This document shows, one piece after another, positions 18,556 through 27,563 of a DNA stretch of 64,000 bases. The stretch is from Rhodohalobacter barkolensis. Its GTDB lineage: Bacteria; Bacteroidota; Rhodothermia; Balneolales; Balneolaceae. The notes under the pieces are model-generated. The model saw only the letters and a program-made list of their open reading frames with translations, was not told where the DNA came from and searched no databases. The stretch is taken from the NCBI RefSeq assembly GCF_002834295.1, contig NZ_PISP01000005.1:49114-113113 (forward strand), read 5' to 3'. Made by a program: the position numbers and the translations under genes. Position 1 is the stretch's first letter, and each line of letters begins with the position of its first letter.

Positions 18556-19458
18556 TTACCTATTCCCTGTTTCTCTGGCCGGTAAAGATTGGAAATATGC
18601 AAACAGCCCCTGCAGCTCTTCATCAGTCATAGTGCCAAAGACTTGCCAGGGCATATATTCTTTTGGCAATTCCCTGCCCTGAGGCGTAATACCGGTTCTC
18701 ATTGTTTGGAGGAAGTCGTCGGCTGTCCAGTTTCCCATAGAGCCGGCAGGTGTCAAATTGGTTGCAGCCGGCCAATCCGGAGGCACGCCCGGTATTTTTC
18801 CACCCGAAAATCCGGTACCATGACATCCGGTACAGGTAGCGGCAAGGTACTTCCCAAGTTCTGCCGGTGAACGTTCAGCTACGGGTTCGGGAACCGGCAG
18901 ATTGTGGTCGATCAACTTAGCCGGAAAGAGATGGATTTCACTGTCCAGCAGATACATTAACCGGTAGGGGAGATTTATTTTTGATTCAGGAAGCTCATTA
19001 TCAACCGGTTCCAGGTTTCGGATATAAGCAATTAAGGAGCTTAAATCTTTTGAATCGATCTGATTGTACTCATGAGACGGCATAAAGATGACGGATTTAT
19101 TCTGTTGATTTACTCCATGCCGGATGGCTTTGATCAAGTCTTCGTCTGAGTAACTATTCCCAATACCTCCCTCCCCACTTGTAAGGTTTGTAGCAATAAA
19201 TTGTCCGACAATCGGATCTTTAATGAAAACATCCCCTTTCAGATTTTCACCATGACAATCGATGCAGCCTCGAATTGTTGCAACATGCTCCCCTCGCTCT
19301 ATGGATTCTACACTATTGTCGATTTCCAAAGGTTCTACTTCGACCCGGTATGTCCTGTTTCTATGGCTTTCCGTTATAAGATAGACTACCGATGATGCAA
19401 TCAGAATGATCAGTATCAGAACGGCAATCGTGTTTAACCCCCATTTCACAATTTTCAT
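18556..19458 (-). CDS. Membrane-anchored diheme cytochrome c
   Basis: A 300-residue protein with an uncleaved N-terminal helix (about 8-28) and two c-type heme sites, CIDCH (65-69) and CTGCH (209-213). Each is followed by a cytochrome-c-like domain with a likely distal Met (IFMPSHEYN, YMPWQVFG). The two-domain form resembles cytochrome subunits of alcohol/sugar dehydrogenases or terminal electron carriers. No oxidase or dehydrogenase gene is next to it. Start ATG at 19458. Confidence 0.88.
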   Translation of the reverse strand: MKIVKWGLNTIAVLILIILIASSVVYLITESHRNRTYRVEVEPLEIDNSVESIERGEHVATIRGCIDCHGENLKGDVFIKDPIVGQFIATNLTSGEGGIGNSYSDEDLIKAIRHGVNQQNKSVIFMPSHEYNQIDSKDLSSLIAYIRNLEPVDNELPESKINLPYRLMYLLDSEIHLFPAKLIDHNLPVPEPVAERSPAELGKYLAATCTGCHGTGFSGGKIPGVPPDWPAATNLTPAGSMGNWTADDFLQTMRTGITPQGRELPKEYMPWQVFGTMTDEELQGLFAYFQSLPARETGNR

Positions 19459-19671
19459 GATCCAATTTCCCTCTAACTTGTTTGACGTAAATGCTTTAAC
19501 AGTTTTTACACTACTTAATCAGTTGAACATCAGCAATACCATGAAATACTGATTTTTAAAAAAATCTCCGGATCTGATAAAGCAAGGAAGTGGAATATTT
19601 AGGATTTCAACGAACGATTTATATTTCAATCGAATTGAGAGAAGTGAAAATTTTAAAACAAAAAGGATTTT

Positions 19672-20391
19672 ATGGAAGACCAAGTTGTACTTATTGTTGG
19701 CGGTTCAGGTGGTATTGGAAAAGCATCTGCGGATCTGTTTGCTAAAGCAGGAGCAAAGGTGGTATTGGCCGCCCGTGATAAAGCAAAAGCTGAGGAGAAG
19801 GCTAAAGAGATTAATGATAATGGAGGGGAAGCATTCGCAATTGAGGTGAATGTAACCGATTTAGGATCCGTATCGGATATGGCTCGTGAGGTAAATGAGA
19901 ACCTGGGAGAAATTGACGTGCTGGTGAATGCATTTGGATTGGGTTTGATCCAGCCTCTGCTCGATATTAAACCGGATGACGCCAAAGAGGTATTTGATGT
20001 AAATGTCTATGGAACATTTTTGGTTACTCAAACCATCGCAAGATATATGGCAACTGCCAAAAAAGGACGAATCATCATGTTTCCGGGAATTTTAGGAAAA
20101 GCGGTGATGAGAAATACCTCCGTCTATTCTGCTTCAAAATTTGCTGTAACTGGGTTTACCAAGGCGTTGGTAGAGGAGAATAAACGGTCAGGAATTAAAT
20201 TTTCACTACTCTTTTTAGGTGGAGTGGCCACTGATTTTTGGGAGAATCCAAATATTGACATGCGGGTTCAAAAGGATAAGATGCTGACTCCACAACAAGT
20301 GGCAAAGGCGGTCTATTACTCCGCTTCACAACCGGATGATTCAGTTCTGAACGAAATCACGATTCAGCCCGAATCCCACCAGATGGTATAA
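19672..20391 (+). CDS. Short-chain dehydrogenase/reductase family protein
   Basis: 239 residues with a Rossmann glycine motif (GGSGGIG at 10-16), the NAFGLG replacement of the usual NNAG, and the YxxxK pair Tyr152/Lys156 in YSASKFAVTGF. The catalytic Ser normally 13 residues before Tyr is Gly139 here (MFPGILGK), so activity as an ordinary oxidoreductase is doubtful. The substrate is unknown. It converges on the lysine aminotransferase gene, with three palindromes in between. Confidence 0.85.
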   Translation: MEDQVVLIVGGSGGIGKASADLFAKAGAKVVLAARDKAKAEEKAKEINDNGGEAFAIEVNVTDLGSVSDMAREVNENLGEIDVLVNAFGLGLIQPLLDIKPDDAKEVFDVNVYGTFLVTQTIARYMATAKKGRIIMFPGILGKAVMRNTSVYSASKFAVTGFTKALVEENKRSGIKFSLLFLGGVATDFWENPNIDMRVQKDKMLTPQQVAKAVYYSASQPDDSVLNEITIQPESHQMV

Positions 20392-20395
20392 AAAA

Positions 20396-20428
20396 ATCCG
20401 TCTGACCGCACCAAGCGTTCAGACGGAT
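20396..20428 (-). terminator. Terminator for the lysine aminotransferase gene
   Basis: 10-bp arms ATCCGTCTGA/TCAGACGGAT with a 13-nt loop. On the minus strand it is followed by a run of T (A-run at 20390-20396), so it fits a terminator for the minus-strand gene ending at 20543. It may also slow + strand transcription. Confidence 0.6.
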
Positions 20429-20506
20429 GAAATAAGATGTGTTAACCTATCTGACCGACTTTAGCGGTCTGATGGATAATTACTCAAAGTTTCAATCTAA
20501 TTCGTT

Positions 20507-20525
20507 GCACGACTCCAAGTCGTGC
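20507..20525. repeat. Short palindrome (8-bp stem, 3-nt loop)
   Basis: GCACGACT-CCA-AGTCGTGC between convergent genes. The stem length and 3-nt loop resemble REP-like hairpins elsewhere in the window, but it is a single copy here and has no partner unit. Confidence 0.6.
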
Positions 20526-20542
20526 CACGAATAATATCCTTA

Positions 20543-21883
20543 CTATCCAACAACCGGGCACTTCTCAATAGCTATTTTGTAACTCTTTTTGATGATGTCG
20601 ATTCCCTCATCAATCTGATCTTTACTAATGGTCAGTGGTGGACGGAATCGCACAGTTTTAGTTCCACAGCCAAGAATCATGAGGTTGTTGTTCATACACT
20701 CTTTGACAACTTCATTCCTCGCATGACTGTTTGGAAGGTCCATTGCGCAGAAGAGTCCTTTTCCTCGTGGATTAGAGATATGTTCAAACTGATTTGAAAG
20801 GCCTTCAATCTGTTCTTGCAGATGATTTCCAACAGTAGCCGCATTGTTTACCAACTCATCCTCTTCAATCACTTCAAGAATTCTGTCGAACCGAACCATG
20901 TCAACGAGGTTACCGCCCCAGGTTGAGTTAATTCGGGATGAGACGTGGAAACAGTTGGTTTCGATGTCATCAATTCTGTCACTTGCCAGGATACCGCACA
21001 CCTGAGCTTTTTTGCCGAATGCAAGAATATCCGGTTTCACATAATATTGGTGAGCCCAGAATTTCCCGGTCAGGCCAACACCGGTTTGAACTTCATCATA
21101 GATCAACAGAGCATCAAATTCATCACAGAGGTCACGCAGGGCCTGGTGAAACTCTACTCTGAAGTGATTATCACCGCCTTCACCCTGGATCGGTTCAAGA
21201 AGAATACAGGCGATATCGTCCTTATATGTTTCAAAGTATTGACGAGCTTGTGCCAGCGCCTGTTGCTCTTCCAGCTCAACCTGCTTTGTATTATCTGCAT
21301 TCAGTGGAAATTTAGCAGCCGGTGTGTGAATTCGGGGCCAATCAAATTTCGGGAAGTATTTTACCTTATTCGGATCGGTATTGGTTAATGACAACGTATA
21401 ACCGCTGCGGCCATGAAAGGCTTTGTCGAGATGGAGAGCTTTGTGCCCTTTTTCAACCCGATAACCTTTTTTGAAGTTTTTCTGAACCTTCCAGTCGAAG
21501 GCAACTTTCAGGGCATTTTCTACGGCGAGGGCGCCCCCGGAAACGAAAAATGCATAGGGCATGTAATCGGGAATTCCCACACGGGAGAATGTTTCTACAA
21601 AATGAGCCATCTCTTCGGTATATACATCCGAATTGGATGGTTTGTTGATTGCAACCTGTCCGAGTTTGGCAACAAAATCCGGATCTCCGGCAAGTTTGTC
21701 GTGATTCATTCCCAGCGGATTAGATGCAAAAAAGGTAAAGAAATCCAGATAATCTTTACCGGAAGCAGAGTCGTGCAGGTAAGCTCCCTTACTTTTTTTG
21801 AGGTCGAGAACCATTTCATATCCATCAGCAAGGATATGTTTTTGCAGAGTTGAGCGTACGTTTTTCGGTTGTATCCCTTTCAT
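20543..21883 (-). CDS. lat: L-lysine 6-transaminase
   Basis: Class-III PLP aminotransferase that converts L-lysine and 2-oxoglutarate to 2-aminoadipate 6-semialdehyde and glutamate. The 446 residues contain LEPIQGEGGDNHFR, IYDEVQTGVGLTGKFWAH, and the PLP-lysine segment AFGKKAQVCGI (Lys291 or 292). The distinctive FFTFFASNPLGMNH and INKPSNSDVYT segments separate Lat from ornithine and GABA transaminases. Start ATG at 21883. It lies 57 bp downstream of a second class-III transaminase, suggesting a shared role in basic amino acid breakdown. Confidence 0.92.
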   Translation of the reverse strand: MKGIQPKNVRSTLQKHILADGYEMVLDLKKSKGAYLHDSASGKDYLDFFTFFASNPLGMNHDKLAGDPDFVAKLGQVAINKPSNSDVYTEEMAHFVETFSRVGIPDYMPYAFFVSGGALAVENALKVAFDWKVQKNFKKGYRVEKGHKALHLDKAFHGRSGYTLSLTNTDPNKVKYFPKFDWPRIHTPAAKFPLNADNTKQVELEEQQALAQARQYFETYKDDIACILLEPIQGEGGDNHFRVEFHQALRDLCDEFDALLIYDEVQTGVGLTGKFWAHQYYVKPDILAFGKKAQVCGILASDRIDDIETNCFHVSSRINSTWGGNLVDMVRFDRILEVIEEDELVNNAATVGNHLQEQIEGLSNQFEHISNPRGKGLFCAMDLPNSHARNEVVKECMNNNLMILGCGTKTVRFRPPLTISKDQIDEGIDIIKKSYKIAIEKCPVVG

Positions 21884-21940
21884 GTAATGTGTTGTTTAAA
21901 ATTTAATTTTTAGCTCCAGTTTGTTGGTAAGTAGAGGCTT

Positions 21941-23206
21941 TTAAGCTTCAAATTCAAGGAAAGTTTTCCGAATGATTTGAATGCATTTTTGAAGCTGTTC
22001 CTCATTCATAACTAAAGGAGGGGCAAAGCGAATAATATTGCCGTGAGTCGGCTTTGCTAGCAGGCCATTATCCTTCAGCTTTACACACAGATTCCAGGCC
22101 GTAGAACTGTCGGGAGAGTCGTTTATTTGTACGGCGTTGAGTAACCCTTTACCGCGAACAAGATTGATGAGTTCACATTCATCCTTTAATTCATTCATGG
22201 CTTCCCGAAAGATTTCCCCCAGTTTCCGGGCATTCTGTGATAGTTTTTCATCCTGTACTACTTCAAGCGCCGCGATAGCTACGCGGGCAGCAAGCGGATT
22301 TCCGCCAAATGTTGAACCGTGCTGACCCGGTTTGATGACATCCATAACATCGTTGTCGGCCAAAACAGCTGAAACGGGATAGACTCCGCCAGAAAGTGCT
22401 TTTCCGAGAATCAGGATATCGGGTTTTACATAGTGATCGGGTTGGCGTTCACAACTGCCCTGACACGTACAATTTCCGCAAACGGCAAGCAGAGATCCGG
22501 TTCTGGCAATACCGGTTTGAATTTCATCTGCAATAAACAGGGCATTGTGCTTTTTACAGAGTGCAGCAGCTTTTTTCAGATAGTTTTCGTCAGGTACCAT
22601 TACACCGGCTTCACCCTGAATAGGTTCAACGAGGAAGCCTGCTATATTTTCACCTTTAAGAGCTTCTTCGAGCTCGTCCAGATTGTTGTATTCAACCTTT
22701 TCGAAGCCCGGAGTGTAAGGCCCAAAGTTTTTGCTTGCATCCGGATCATTGGAAAATGAAATGACGGTGGTAGTCCGCCCATGGAAGTTATTGTTACAGA
22801 CAATGATCTTCGCTTCATTTTCAGGGATTCCCTTCACTTCGTACGCCCACTTTCTGCAAATTTTGATGGCGGTTTCCACACCTTCCGCACCGGTATTCAT
22901 AGGCAGTACTTTATCGAAACCAAAGAAATTTGTGATGAACTGCTCATATTCACCAAGTACATTGTTATAAAATGCACGTGACGTCAATGTGAGTGTTTCA
23001 GCCTGTTTTTTCAGTGCTCCGATAATATGGGGGTGGCAGTGCCCCTGATTGACGGCAGAGTACGCCGAAAGAAAATCGAAATACCGGTTTCCCTCAGGGT
23101 CCCATACATAAACACCGTCACCTTTTGCCAAAACAACCGGCAGGGGGTGATAGTTATGAGCTCCGTATTTATCCTCGAGTTTGATAGCATCTTTGGTGGA
23201 AAGCAT
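21941..23206 (-). CDS. rocD: Ornithine--oxo-acid transaminase
   Basis: PLP enzyme converting L-ornithine to glutamate-5-semialdehyde. 421 residues. Seen motifs: [13 protein letters not shown] near the N-terminus, [39 protein letters not shown], and [16 protein letters not shown] with the PLP lysine. A Cys-rich insertion, [10 protein letters not shown], separates IARTG from the PLP segment; I believe such an insert also occurs in other Bacteroidota RocD, but this is from memory. Start ATG at 23206. Probably cotranscribed with lat. Confidence 0.92.
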   Translation of the reverse strand: MLSTKDAIKLEDKYGAHNYHPLPVVLAKGDGVYVWDPEGNRYFDFLSAYSAVNQGHCHPHIIGALKKQAETLTLTSRAFYNNVLGEYEQFITNFFGFDKVLPMNTGAEGVETAIKICRKWAYEVKGIPENEAKIIVCNNNFHGRTTTVISFSNDPDASKNFGPYTPGFEKVEYNNLDELEEALKGENIAGFLVEPIQGEAGVMVPDENYLKKAAALCKKHNALFIADEIQTGIARTGSLLAVCGNCTCQGSCERQPDHYVKPDILILGKALSGGVYPVSAVLADNDVMDVIKPGQHGSTFGGNPLAARVAIAALEVVQDEKLSQNARKLGEIFREAMNELKDECELINLVRGKGLLNAVQINDSPDSSTAWNLCVKLKDNGLLAKPTHGNIIRFAPPLVMNEEQLQKCIQIIRKTFLEFEA

Positions 23207-23462
23207 AAAATCTGAAAAGTCGTTTTTGTGTTATTCTTTGTGCGTAAGATAGCAAATACCCTGTTGAGGGGCGACAGGTAACGATTTTCTTTACAAATTA
23301 TGAGAGAACCATGCCTATAAGTTTTAAAGTTGAAAGATAGGTGAGAACCGTGCATGTAAAGTTTACATTTGGTTCGGATCAGTATAACCTAAAGAGTAGG
23401 TTTTGAGAGTGAAAGGTAAGGTAAAGGCGAGTTTGTTTCCTCTCAATACGTCTGGATAAAAT
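23207..23462. other. Gene-free stretch upstream of rocD
   Basis: No credible gene. Upstream of rocD, it holds a short imperfect direct repeat, GAGAACCATGC near 23303 and GAGAACCGTGC near 23343, each followed by an A/T-rich TAAAGTTT-like tail. A role in rocD expression is possible but not shown. Confidence 0.4.
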
Positions 23463-23560
23463 AAAAGCCCAACTGCGTGAGCAATTGAGCTTTTTTTTAA
23501 GAGTGGTGGGTTCGAACCAAAGTCCGCCTCAGGCGGATAAGAGCCCGACGAGCTATCCTT
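23463..23560 (-). pseudogene. Degraded tRNA-fMet fragment plus terminator copy (module 1)
   Basis: On the minus strand this reads as the anticodon-arm and T-arm part of an initiator tRNA (CTCGTCGGGCTC kept, TTCGAACC kept). The anticodon is altered, a CCGCC-TCA-GGCGG palindrome replaces the variable region, and the acceptor stem is incomplete. It is followed by a terminator hairpin nearly identical to that of the intact tRNA at 24181-24214. It cannot fold as a normal tRNA. Confidence 0.65.
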
Positions 23561-23800
23561 TCATGAAGTTTTCACGAATCCATTTTCGTCCCTGTCCACC
23601 CTTAAGCATTTTTCTCTTTTTAAGGCATCTGCCTTGGTTTTGTACAGTTCGGTATGAATAATTTTCCATGGCCGGTATTTAACTGTCCAGCCTTTCGTGG
23701 CAAGTTTGTTATGAGCCTTGAATCGTTGCTGAAGGTTAGATGTATAGCCAATATAGATTTTGTCGTATTTTTCCGAGTGTAGGATGTATACAGTAAACAT
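23561..23800 (-). pseudogene. GIY-YIG nuclease-domain gene, frameshifted copy
   Basis: 79 residues with the GIY-YIG core (FTVYILHSEKYDKIYIGYTSNLQQR) almost identical to the copy at 23910-24158. Near 23608-23614 one base is missing relative to that copy. The conserved tail LKGGQGRKWIREN is lost and replaced by an unrelated CLRVDRDENG tail. Start ATG at 23800. The product may be inactive. Confidence 0.75.
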
Positions 23801-23818
23801 GATGTTGGGGCCTAAAAC

Positions 23819-23935
23819 AAAAAAAGCCCAACTGTGTGAACAATTGAGCTTTTCTAAAAGTGGCTGGTTCGAACCAACGTCCGCCTCAGGCGGATATGAG
23901 CCCGATGAACTACCTCTTTAATAAATTTTCACGAA
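23819..23935 (-). pseudogene. Degraded tRNA-fMet fragment plus terminator copy (module 2)
   Basis: Second fragment. It keeps GGGCTCAT with the CAT anticodon and a GGTTCGAACC T-arm, but carries the same CCGCC-TCA-GGCGG insertion and lacks a normal acceptor stem. The 3' end of the GIY-YIG gene at 23910 runs into it. Same terminator-like tail as the other copies. Confidence 0.6.
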
Positions 23936-24158
23936 TCCATTTTCGTCCCTGTCCACCCTTAAGCATATTTTCTCTTTTTAAAGCATCTTCCTTGGTTTTG
24001 TACAGTTCGGTATGAATAATTTTCCATGGCCGGTATTTAACTGTCCAGCCTTTCGTGGCAAGTTTGTTATGAGCCTTGAATCGTTGCCGAAGATTAGATG
24101 TATAGCCAATATAGATTTTGTCATATTTTTCCGATTGTAGGATGTATACAGTAAACAT
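23910..24158 (-). CDS. Small GIY-YIG nuclease-domain protein
   Basis: 82 residues that make up a single GIY-YIG domain: YILQSEKYDKIYIGYTSNLRQRFKAHN at about 5-31, then an Arg-rich middle and the conserved tail LKGGQGRKWIRENLLKR. The Tyr pair, Arg and a C-terminal Glu (IRE) of the fold are present. Small stand-alone members are related to the UvrC N-domain, but their role is unknown. Start ATG at 24158. The gene lies downstream of the intact initiator tRNA and is followed by a degraded tRNA copy. Confidence 0.85.
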   Translation of the reverse strand: MFTVYILQSEKYDKIYIGYTSNLRQRFKAHNKLATKGWTVKYRPWKIIHTELYKTKEDALKRENMLKGGQGRKWIRENLLKR

Positions 24159-24180
24159 GATGTTGGAGCCTAAAACAAGA

Positions 24181-24214
24181 AAAGCCCAACTGCGCGAGCA
24201 ATTGAGCTTTTTTT
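24181..24214 (-). terminator. Terminator of the initiator tRNA
   Basis: On the minus strand AAGCTCAAT and an imperfect complement (GTTGGGCTT) form a hairpin directly after the tRNA. Two near-identical copies occur at about 23466-23500 and 23822-23856, marking a repeated module. Confidence 0.6.
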
Positions 24215-24218
24215 AAAG

Positions 24219-24291
<73 letters not shown>

Positions 24292-24513
24292 ATGTCAATA
24301 TGTGTTGTTGAGTTTTGAACGATGTCATTACTATCTCTCAACTAGACTCCTAAGATAAGGATTTCTATCTCACCATGTCAACATGAGATTGGAATTTAAT
24401 TGTATTTTTTTCTCATGGAAACCTACATCTAAAACACTGAATTTATTTTGATCATAGGGTGATGTTTTTACTCAAAAAGGAGATTTAGTAATCTTATACA
24501 ATATCGAGAGGAG
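24292..24513. other. Gene-free stretch upstream of the initiator tRNA
   Basis: No gene seen. It contains the promoter region of the minus-strand tRNA and AT-rich sequence up to the first palindrome of the RAYT-1 family. Confidence 0.4.
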
Positions 24514-24584
24514 GTACTGCACCTCCGGCGCAGGCAGGATTTAAGATCGTGTTTTTTGTACAAACCTACTGCTCCTCCGGAGCA
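24514..24584. repeat. RAYT-1 palindrome pair alpha 1
   Basis: Two hairpins about 50 nt apart: GTAC followed by TGCACC-TCC-GGCGCA (24518-24532, one mismatch), and CTAC followed by TGCTCC-TCC-GGAGCA (24570-24584, perfect). Both have 6-bp stems and a TCC loop with a tetranucleotide directly 5'. A further decayed hairpin lies near 24615-24630. Confidence 0.75.
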
Positions 24585-24880
24585 AGGGTAGGGCTGAGGT
24601 TCTTTTTTTAAAATTTGTTGCTCCTTTAAAGTAAGGTTACAGCTTCTGATCTAACTCAGATATATCCTCTTCGGAATATTTCAGAAAGCAACTTATAGTG
24701 TTTTCATGCTTTAAAAGTGTTCAATTTGTTTATTTGATGCTGTTCATAGCTTTTTTTACTTCGTGCTCCGGGTAGGTATATGAGTTGGAGCCTAGATTGA
24801 TACCAAACTATGGCTTCATGTCAGCTTATCCCTTACAGATTAGAATTTCTAACTAGAAAACTAGATGCAGTCTTTTTTTG

Positions 24881-24952
24881 TGCCCCGGATGGGGCATTAT
24901 ATTTGTAAGAAGCTGCCCCGTCACTACAGTAACTGCCCCGGCGGTGCAGTAC
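24881..24952. repeat. RAYT-1 palindrome pair beta 1
   Basis: TGCCCC-GGAT-GGGGCA (24881-24896) and TGCCCC-GGC-GGTGCA followed by GTAC (24934-24952), separated by TTATATTTGTAAGAAGC-like sequence. The loops are the complement sense of the alpha pairs, so this is the mirrored end. It lies just upstream of the transposase gene. Confidence 0.75.
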
Positions 24953-25016
24953 AAAAAGTCTGTAAGGAAATCGTCTTTTTAGCCTCTTACTATAAAAAGA
25001 ATAAAAGGAGGATCTT

Positions 25017-25481
25017 ATGGCTGATACGTACACTCAACTTTATATCCACTTTGTGTTTGCCGTTCAAAACCGGAGAAGTATCATTCACCCTGACTGGGAG
25101 ACTAAACTTTTTAGGTACATGACGGGAATTATTCAGAATAAATCACATAAAATGATTGCCATTAATGGCATGCCCGATCATATTCATATGTTTATTGGGT
25201 TTCAGCCGGTAGATCATATGTCAGAACTCATCAAAGTAGTCAAGGGAGAGACATCAAAATGGATTAATGACAATGGATTGGTTCGTGTGAAATTCAGATG
25301 GCAGGAGGGTTATGGTGCGTTTTCTTATAGCAGAAGTCATATCGATAGGGTTTATCGCTATATTCAGAATCAAAAAGAACATCACAGAAAGAAGTCGTTT
25401 CAGGAAGAGTATATTGAGTTACTGAAGGCGTATGGTGTGGAGTATGATGAGAAGTTTATCTTTAAACCTGTTGCTTACTAA
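25017..25481 (+). CDS. REP-associated tyrosine transposase (RAYT-1, IS200-like Y1)
   Basis: 154-residue HUH single-strand transposase: HxH at His55/His57 in MPDHIHMF, and the nucleophile Tyr, most likely Tyr115, in VYRYIQNQKEHH. The C-terminal EEYIELLKAYGVEYDEKFIF is typical of the REP-associated branch. Start ATG at 25017 with a strong AAAGGAGG Shine-Dalgarno, unlike most neighbours. It is bounded by mirrored hairpin pairs (beta 1 left, alpha 2 right) of its own palindrome family. About half of the residues match the second RAYT at 43765. A plain IS200 element is the alternative; surrounding hairpins favour RAYT. Confidence 0.88.
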   Translation: MADTYTQLYIHFVFAVQNRRSIIHPDWETKLFRYMTGIIQNKSHKMIAINGMPDHIHMFIGFQPVDHMSELIKVVKGETSKWINDNGLVRVKFRWQEGYGAFSYSRSHIDRVYRYIQNQKEHHRKKSFQEEYIELLKAYGVEYDEKFIFKPVAY

Positions 25482-25487
25482 AGCGGT

Positions 25488-25557
25488 GTACTGCATCTCC
25501 GGTGCAGGGAGAAGTTCGGAGTGCGGTTTATTACAAAGCTACTGCTCCTCCGGAGCA
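25488..25557. repeat. RAYT-1 palindrome pair alpha 2
   Basis: GTAC then TGCATC-TCC-GGTGCA (25492-25506) and CTAC then TGCTCC-TCC-GGAGCA (25543-25557). Same order, spacing and loops as alpha 1, and starts seven bases after the transposase stop. Confidence 0.75.
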
Positions 25558-25832
25558 TTTTCTATAATTATAATAAAGTGAATACTAAAGGTTGCTGCCC
25601 GGGTAGGGTGGGGTATTTTAGTTGAAGCACAAAACTATTTCAGAAGACAGGTGTTTCTCAAACTGAACGTATCATCAGAGCATTTTCATTATGCATGAGA
25701 ATGCCAAGCAATTGAGAAACAGGTAGAGTATTTGATATGAAACTCAGAATAATATCAAGTAGATTATGTAAAAACATACAGCTCTTTTGGAATATATTTT
25801 TATCATAAAAGTGAGACACAGCCAATTAATAC

Positions 25833-25903
25833 CGCGGACGGGGCATTATATTTGTAACAGAATGTAGCACGTTACTTCTGACACTGCCCCGGCGGGGCAG
25901 TAC
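25833..25903. repeat. RAYT-1 palindrome pair beta 2
   Basis: A decayed left hairpin (CCGCGGACGGGGCA, 25833-25846) and a perfect TGCCCC-GGC-GGGGCA followed by GTAC (25885-25903). The intervening TTATATTTGTAA is shared with beta 1. The 275 bp between alpha 2 and beta 2 hold no gene. Confidence 0.7.
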
Positions 25904-26051
25904 ACTGAATTCCGGATCCAAATTTGAAGCTCATCGTCATAGCCCTTACCTTATGGCGTATTAGAAAACAGAAGGGCAATTTTTCAATCTGACTTTAAAT
26001 TATCTGTCATGAGTGAGTACACCGATCAACAGCCAATCGTAACGGTGTTCC

Positions 26052-27491
26052 ATGCATCCCGTTGATCTTACCATATTTATACTCTACATCGTTGGTCTGC
26101 TCGCATTTGGATATTTCTTTTTTACGAGGAATAAAAGCGGCGATGATTATTATGTAGGCGGACGAAATATGAAGAGCTACCACGTGGGGCTCTCTGTGGT
26201 GGCCACAGATGTGGGAGGAGGTTTTTCCATTGGTTTAGGAGGACTCGGTTTTGTGATGGGCCTATCCGGTTCCTGGATGCTGTTTACCGGCCTGATCGGC
26301 GCCTGGCTTGCAGCCGTGTTCTTGATTCCAAAAGTAAAACAGAATCGAGCTTTTGATAACGCATACACATTTCCCCAGGTATTTGAACACTACTACTCAC
26401 CGAATGTGGCATTTGTAGCTGCAATTATATCAGCAATTGGATATGCAGGATTTACCAGTTCACAAATGCTGGCTGGCGCCAAACTTGCAAGTGGAACATT
26501 TGCTGACCTGGATCAAACCATGGCTCTTTACATTATGGGCACGGTTGCCGTTGCCTATACTGTACTGGGCGGATTGAAAGCGGTCATTTACACCGATACA
26601 ATCCAGTGGGCTCTTTTGATGATTGGGCTGATATTCGTTGGGATTCCCTTTGCCTATATAGAAATTGGCGGTTTGGAGGCGATCCGTGCCACTGTTGATC
26701 CGGAGATGTTGTCACTTACCAATGTTAGCTGGCAGCAGCTTGTTTATTGGGCAGTCACCATCATCCCAATCTGGTTTGTTGGAATGACTCTCTATCAGCG
26801 GATATATGCTTGCCACGACGAAAAAACAGCAAAACGTGCCTGGTATCTCGCCGGTGTGTTCGAATGGCCAATTATGGCATTTTTAGGTGTTCTGCTTGGA
26901 CTTTTCGCAAAAGTTGGAGCCGATCAGGGGATGTTTGAATATTTGGGTGCAGCCGACATATCAGATACGGATCCGGAAACGGGCCTGCCCATGTTATTAA
27001 GAACTGTGCTACCGGTAGGGTTTTTAGGTGTGATGATGGCCGCATATTTTTCGGCAATTCTCTCCACTGCGGATAGCTGCTTGATGGCTTCCTCAGGAAA
27101 TGTAGTTACGGATATTATTGGCCGATTTACCCCTTTTGATCCCAACAGTTCTAAGTTTGTGAAACTTTCTCAGGTAGTTACACTTATTATCGGTGCACTG
27201 GCGCTATTGCTGGCAGGAACAATGACCAACGTACTCGATTTAATGCTTGACTCCTATGCCTTTATGGTGTCGGGACTTTTTGTACCTGTAATTGGAGCGC
27301 TCTATTGGTCGAAAAGTACACCGACCGGCGCCATGACTGCGATGCTTGTGGGAGGTTTTACAACCATCGGTTTACGATATTCAGGAGTAGAACTGCCGTA
27401 TGATTTAGACCCGAACGTATTTGGAATTTCAGCTTCGGCAATTTCATTCATTGCTGTGAGCCTGATGACGAATGAAAATAAAAATGATTAA
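26052..27491 (+). CDS. Sodium:solute symporter (SSS family)
   Basis: 479-residue membrane transporter with about 13 helices. The N-terminus (FILYIVGLLAFGYFFFTRN then DDYYVGGRNMKSYHVGLS) is the SSS signature, and ATDVGGGFSIGLGGLGFVMG and SAILSTADSCLMASSGNVVTDI correspond to conserved Na+-binding regions. It couples Na+ entry to uptake of a small solute. The substrate cannot be told from the sequence; proline, sugar and carboxylate transporters all occur in the family. Start ATG at 26052. Confidence 0.9.
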   Translation: MHPVDLTIFILYIVGLLAFGYFFFTRNKSGDDYYVGGRNMKSYHVGLSVVATDVGGGFSIGLGGLGFVMGLSGSWMLFTGLIGAWLAAVFLIPKVKQNRAFDNAYTFPQVFEHYYSPNVAFVAAIISAIGYAGFTSSQMLAGAKLASGTFADLDQTMALYIMGTVAVAYTVLGGLKAVIYTDTIQWALLMIGLIFVGIPFAYIEIGGLEAIRATVDPEMLSLTNVSWQQLVYWAVTIIPIWFVGMTLYQRIYACHDEKTAKRAWYLAGVFEWPIMAFLGVLLGLFAKVGADQGMFEYLGAADISDTDPETGLPMLLRTVLPVGFLGVMMAAYFSAILSTADSCLMASSGNVVTDIIGRFTPFDPNSSKFVKLSQVVTLIIGALALLLAGTMTNVLDLMLDSYAFMVSGLFVPVIGALYWSKSTPTGAMTAMLVGGFTTIGLRYSGVELPYDLDPNVFGISASAISFIAVSLMTNENKND

Positions 27492-27563
27492 TTTTCAAAT
27501 TGGATGTTGAATTGGATAAAATCTAATTCAACATTCCGAATTCATCATTCAAAATTTTATAAA

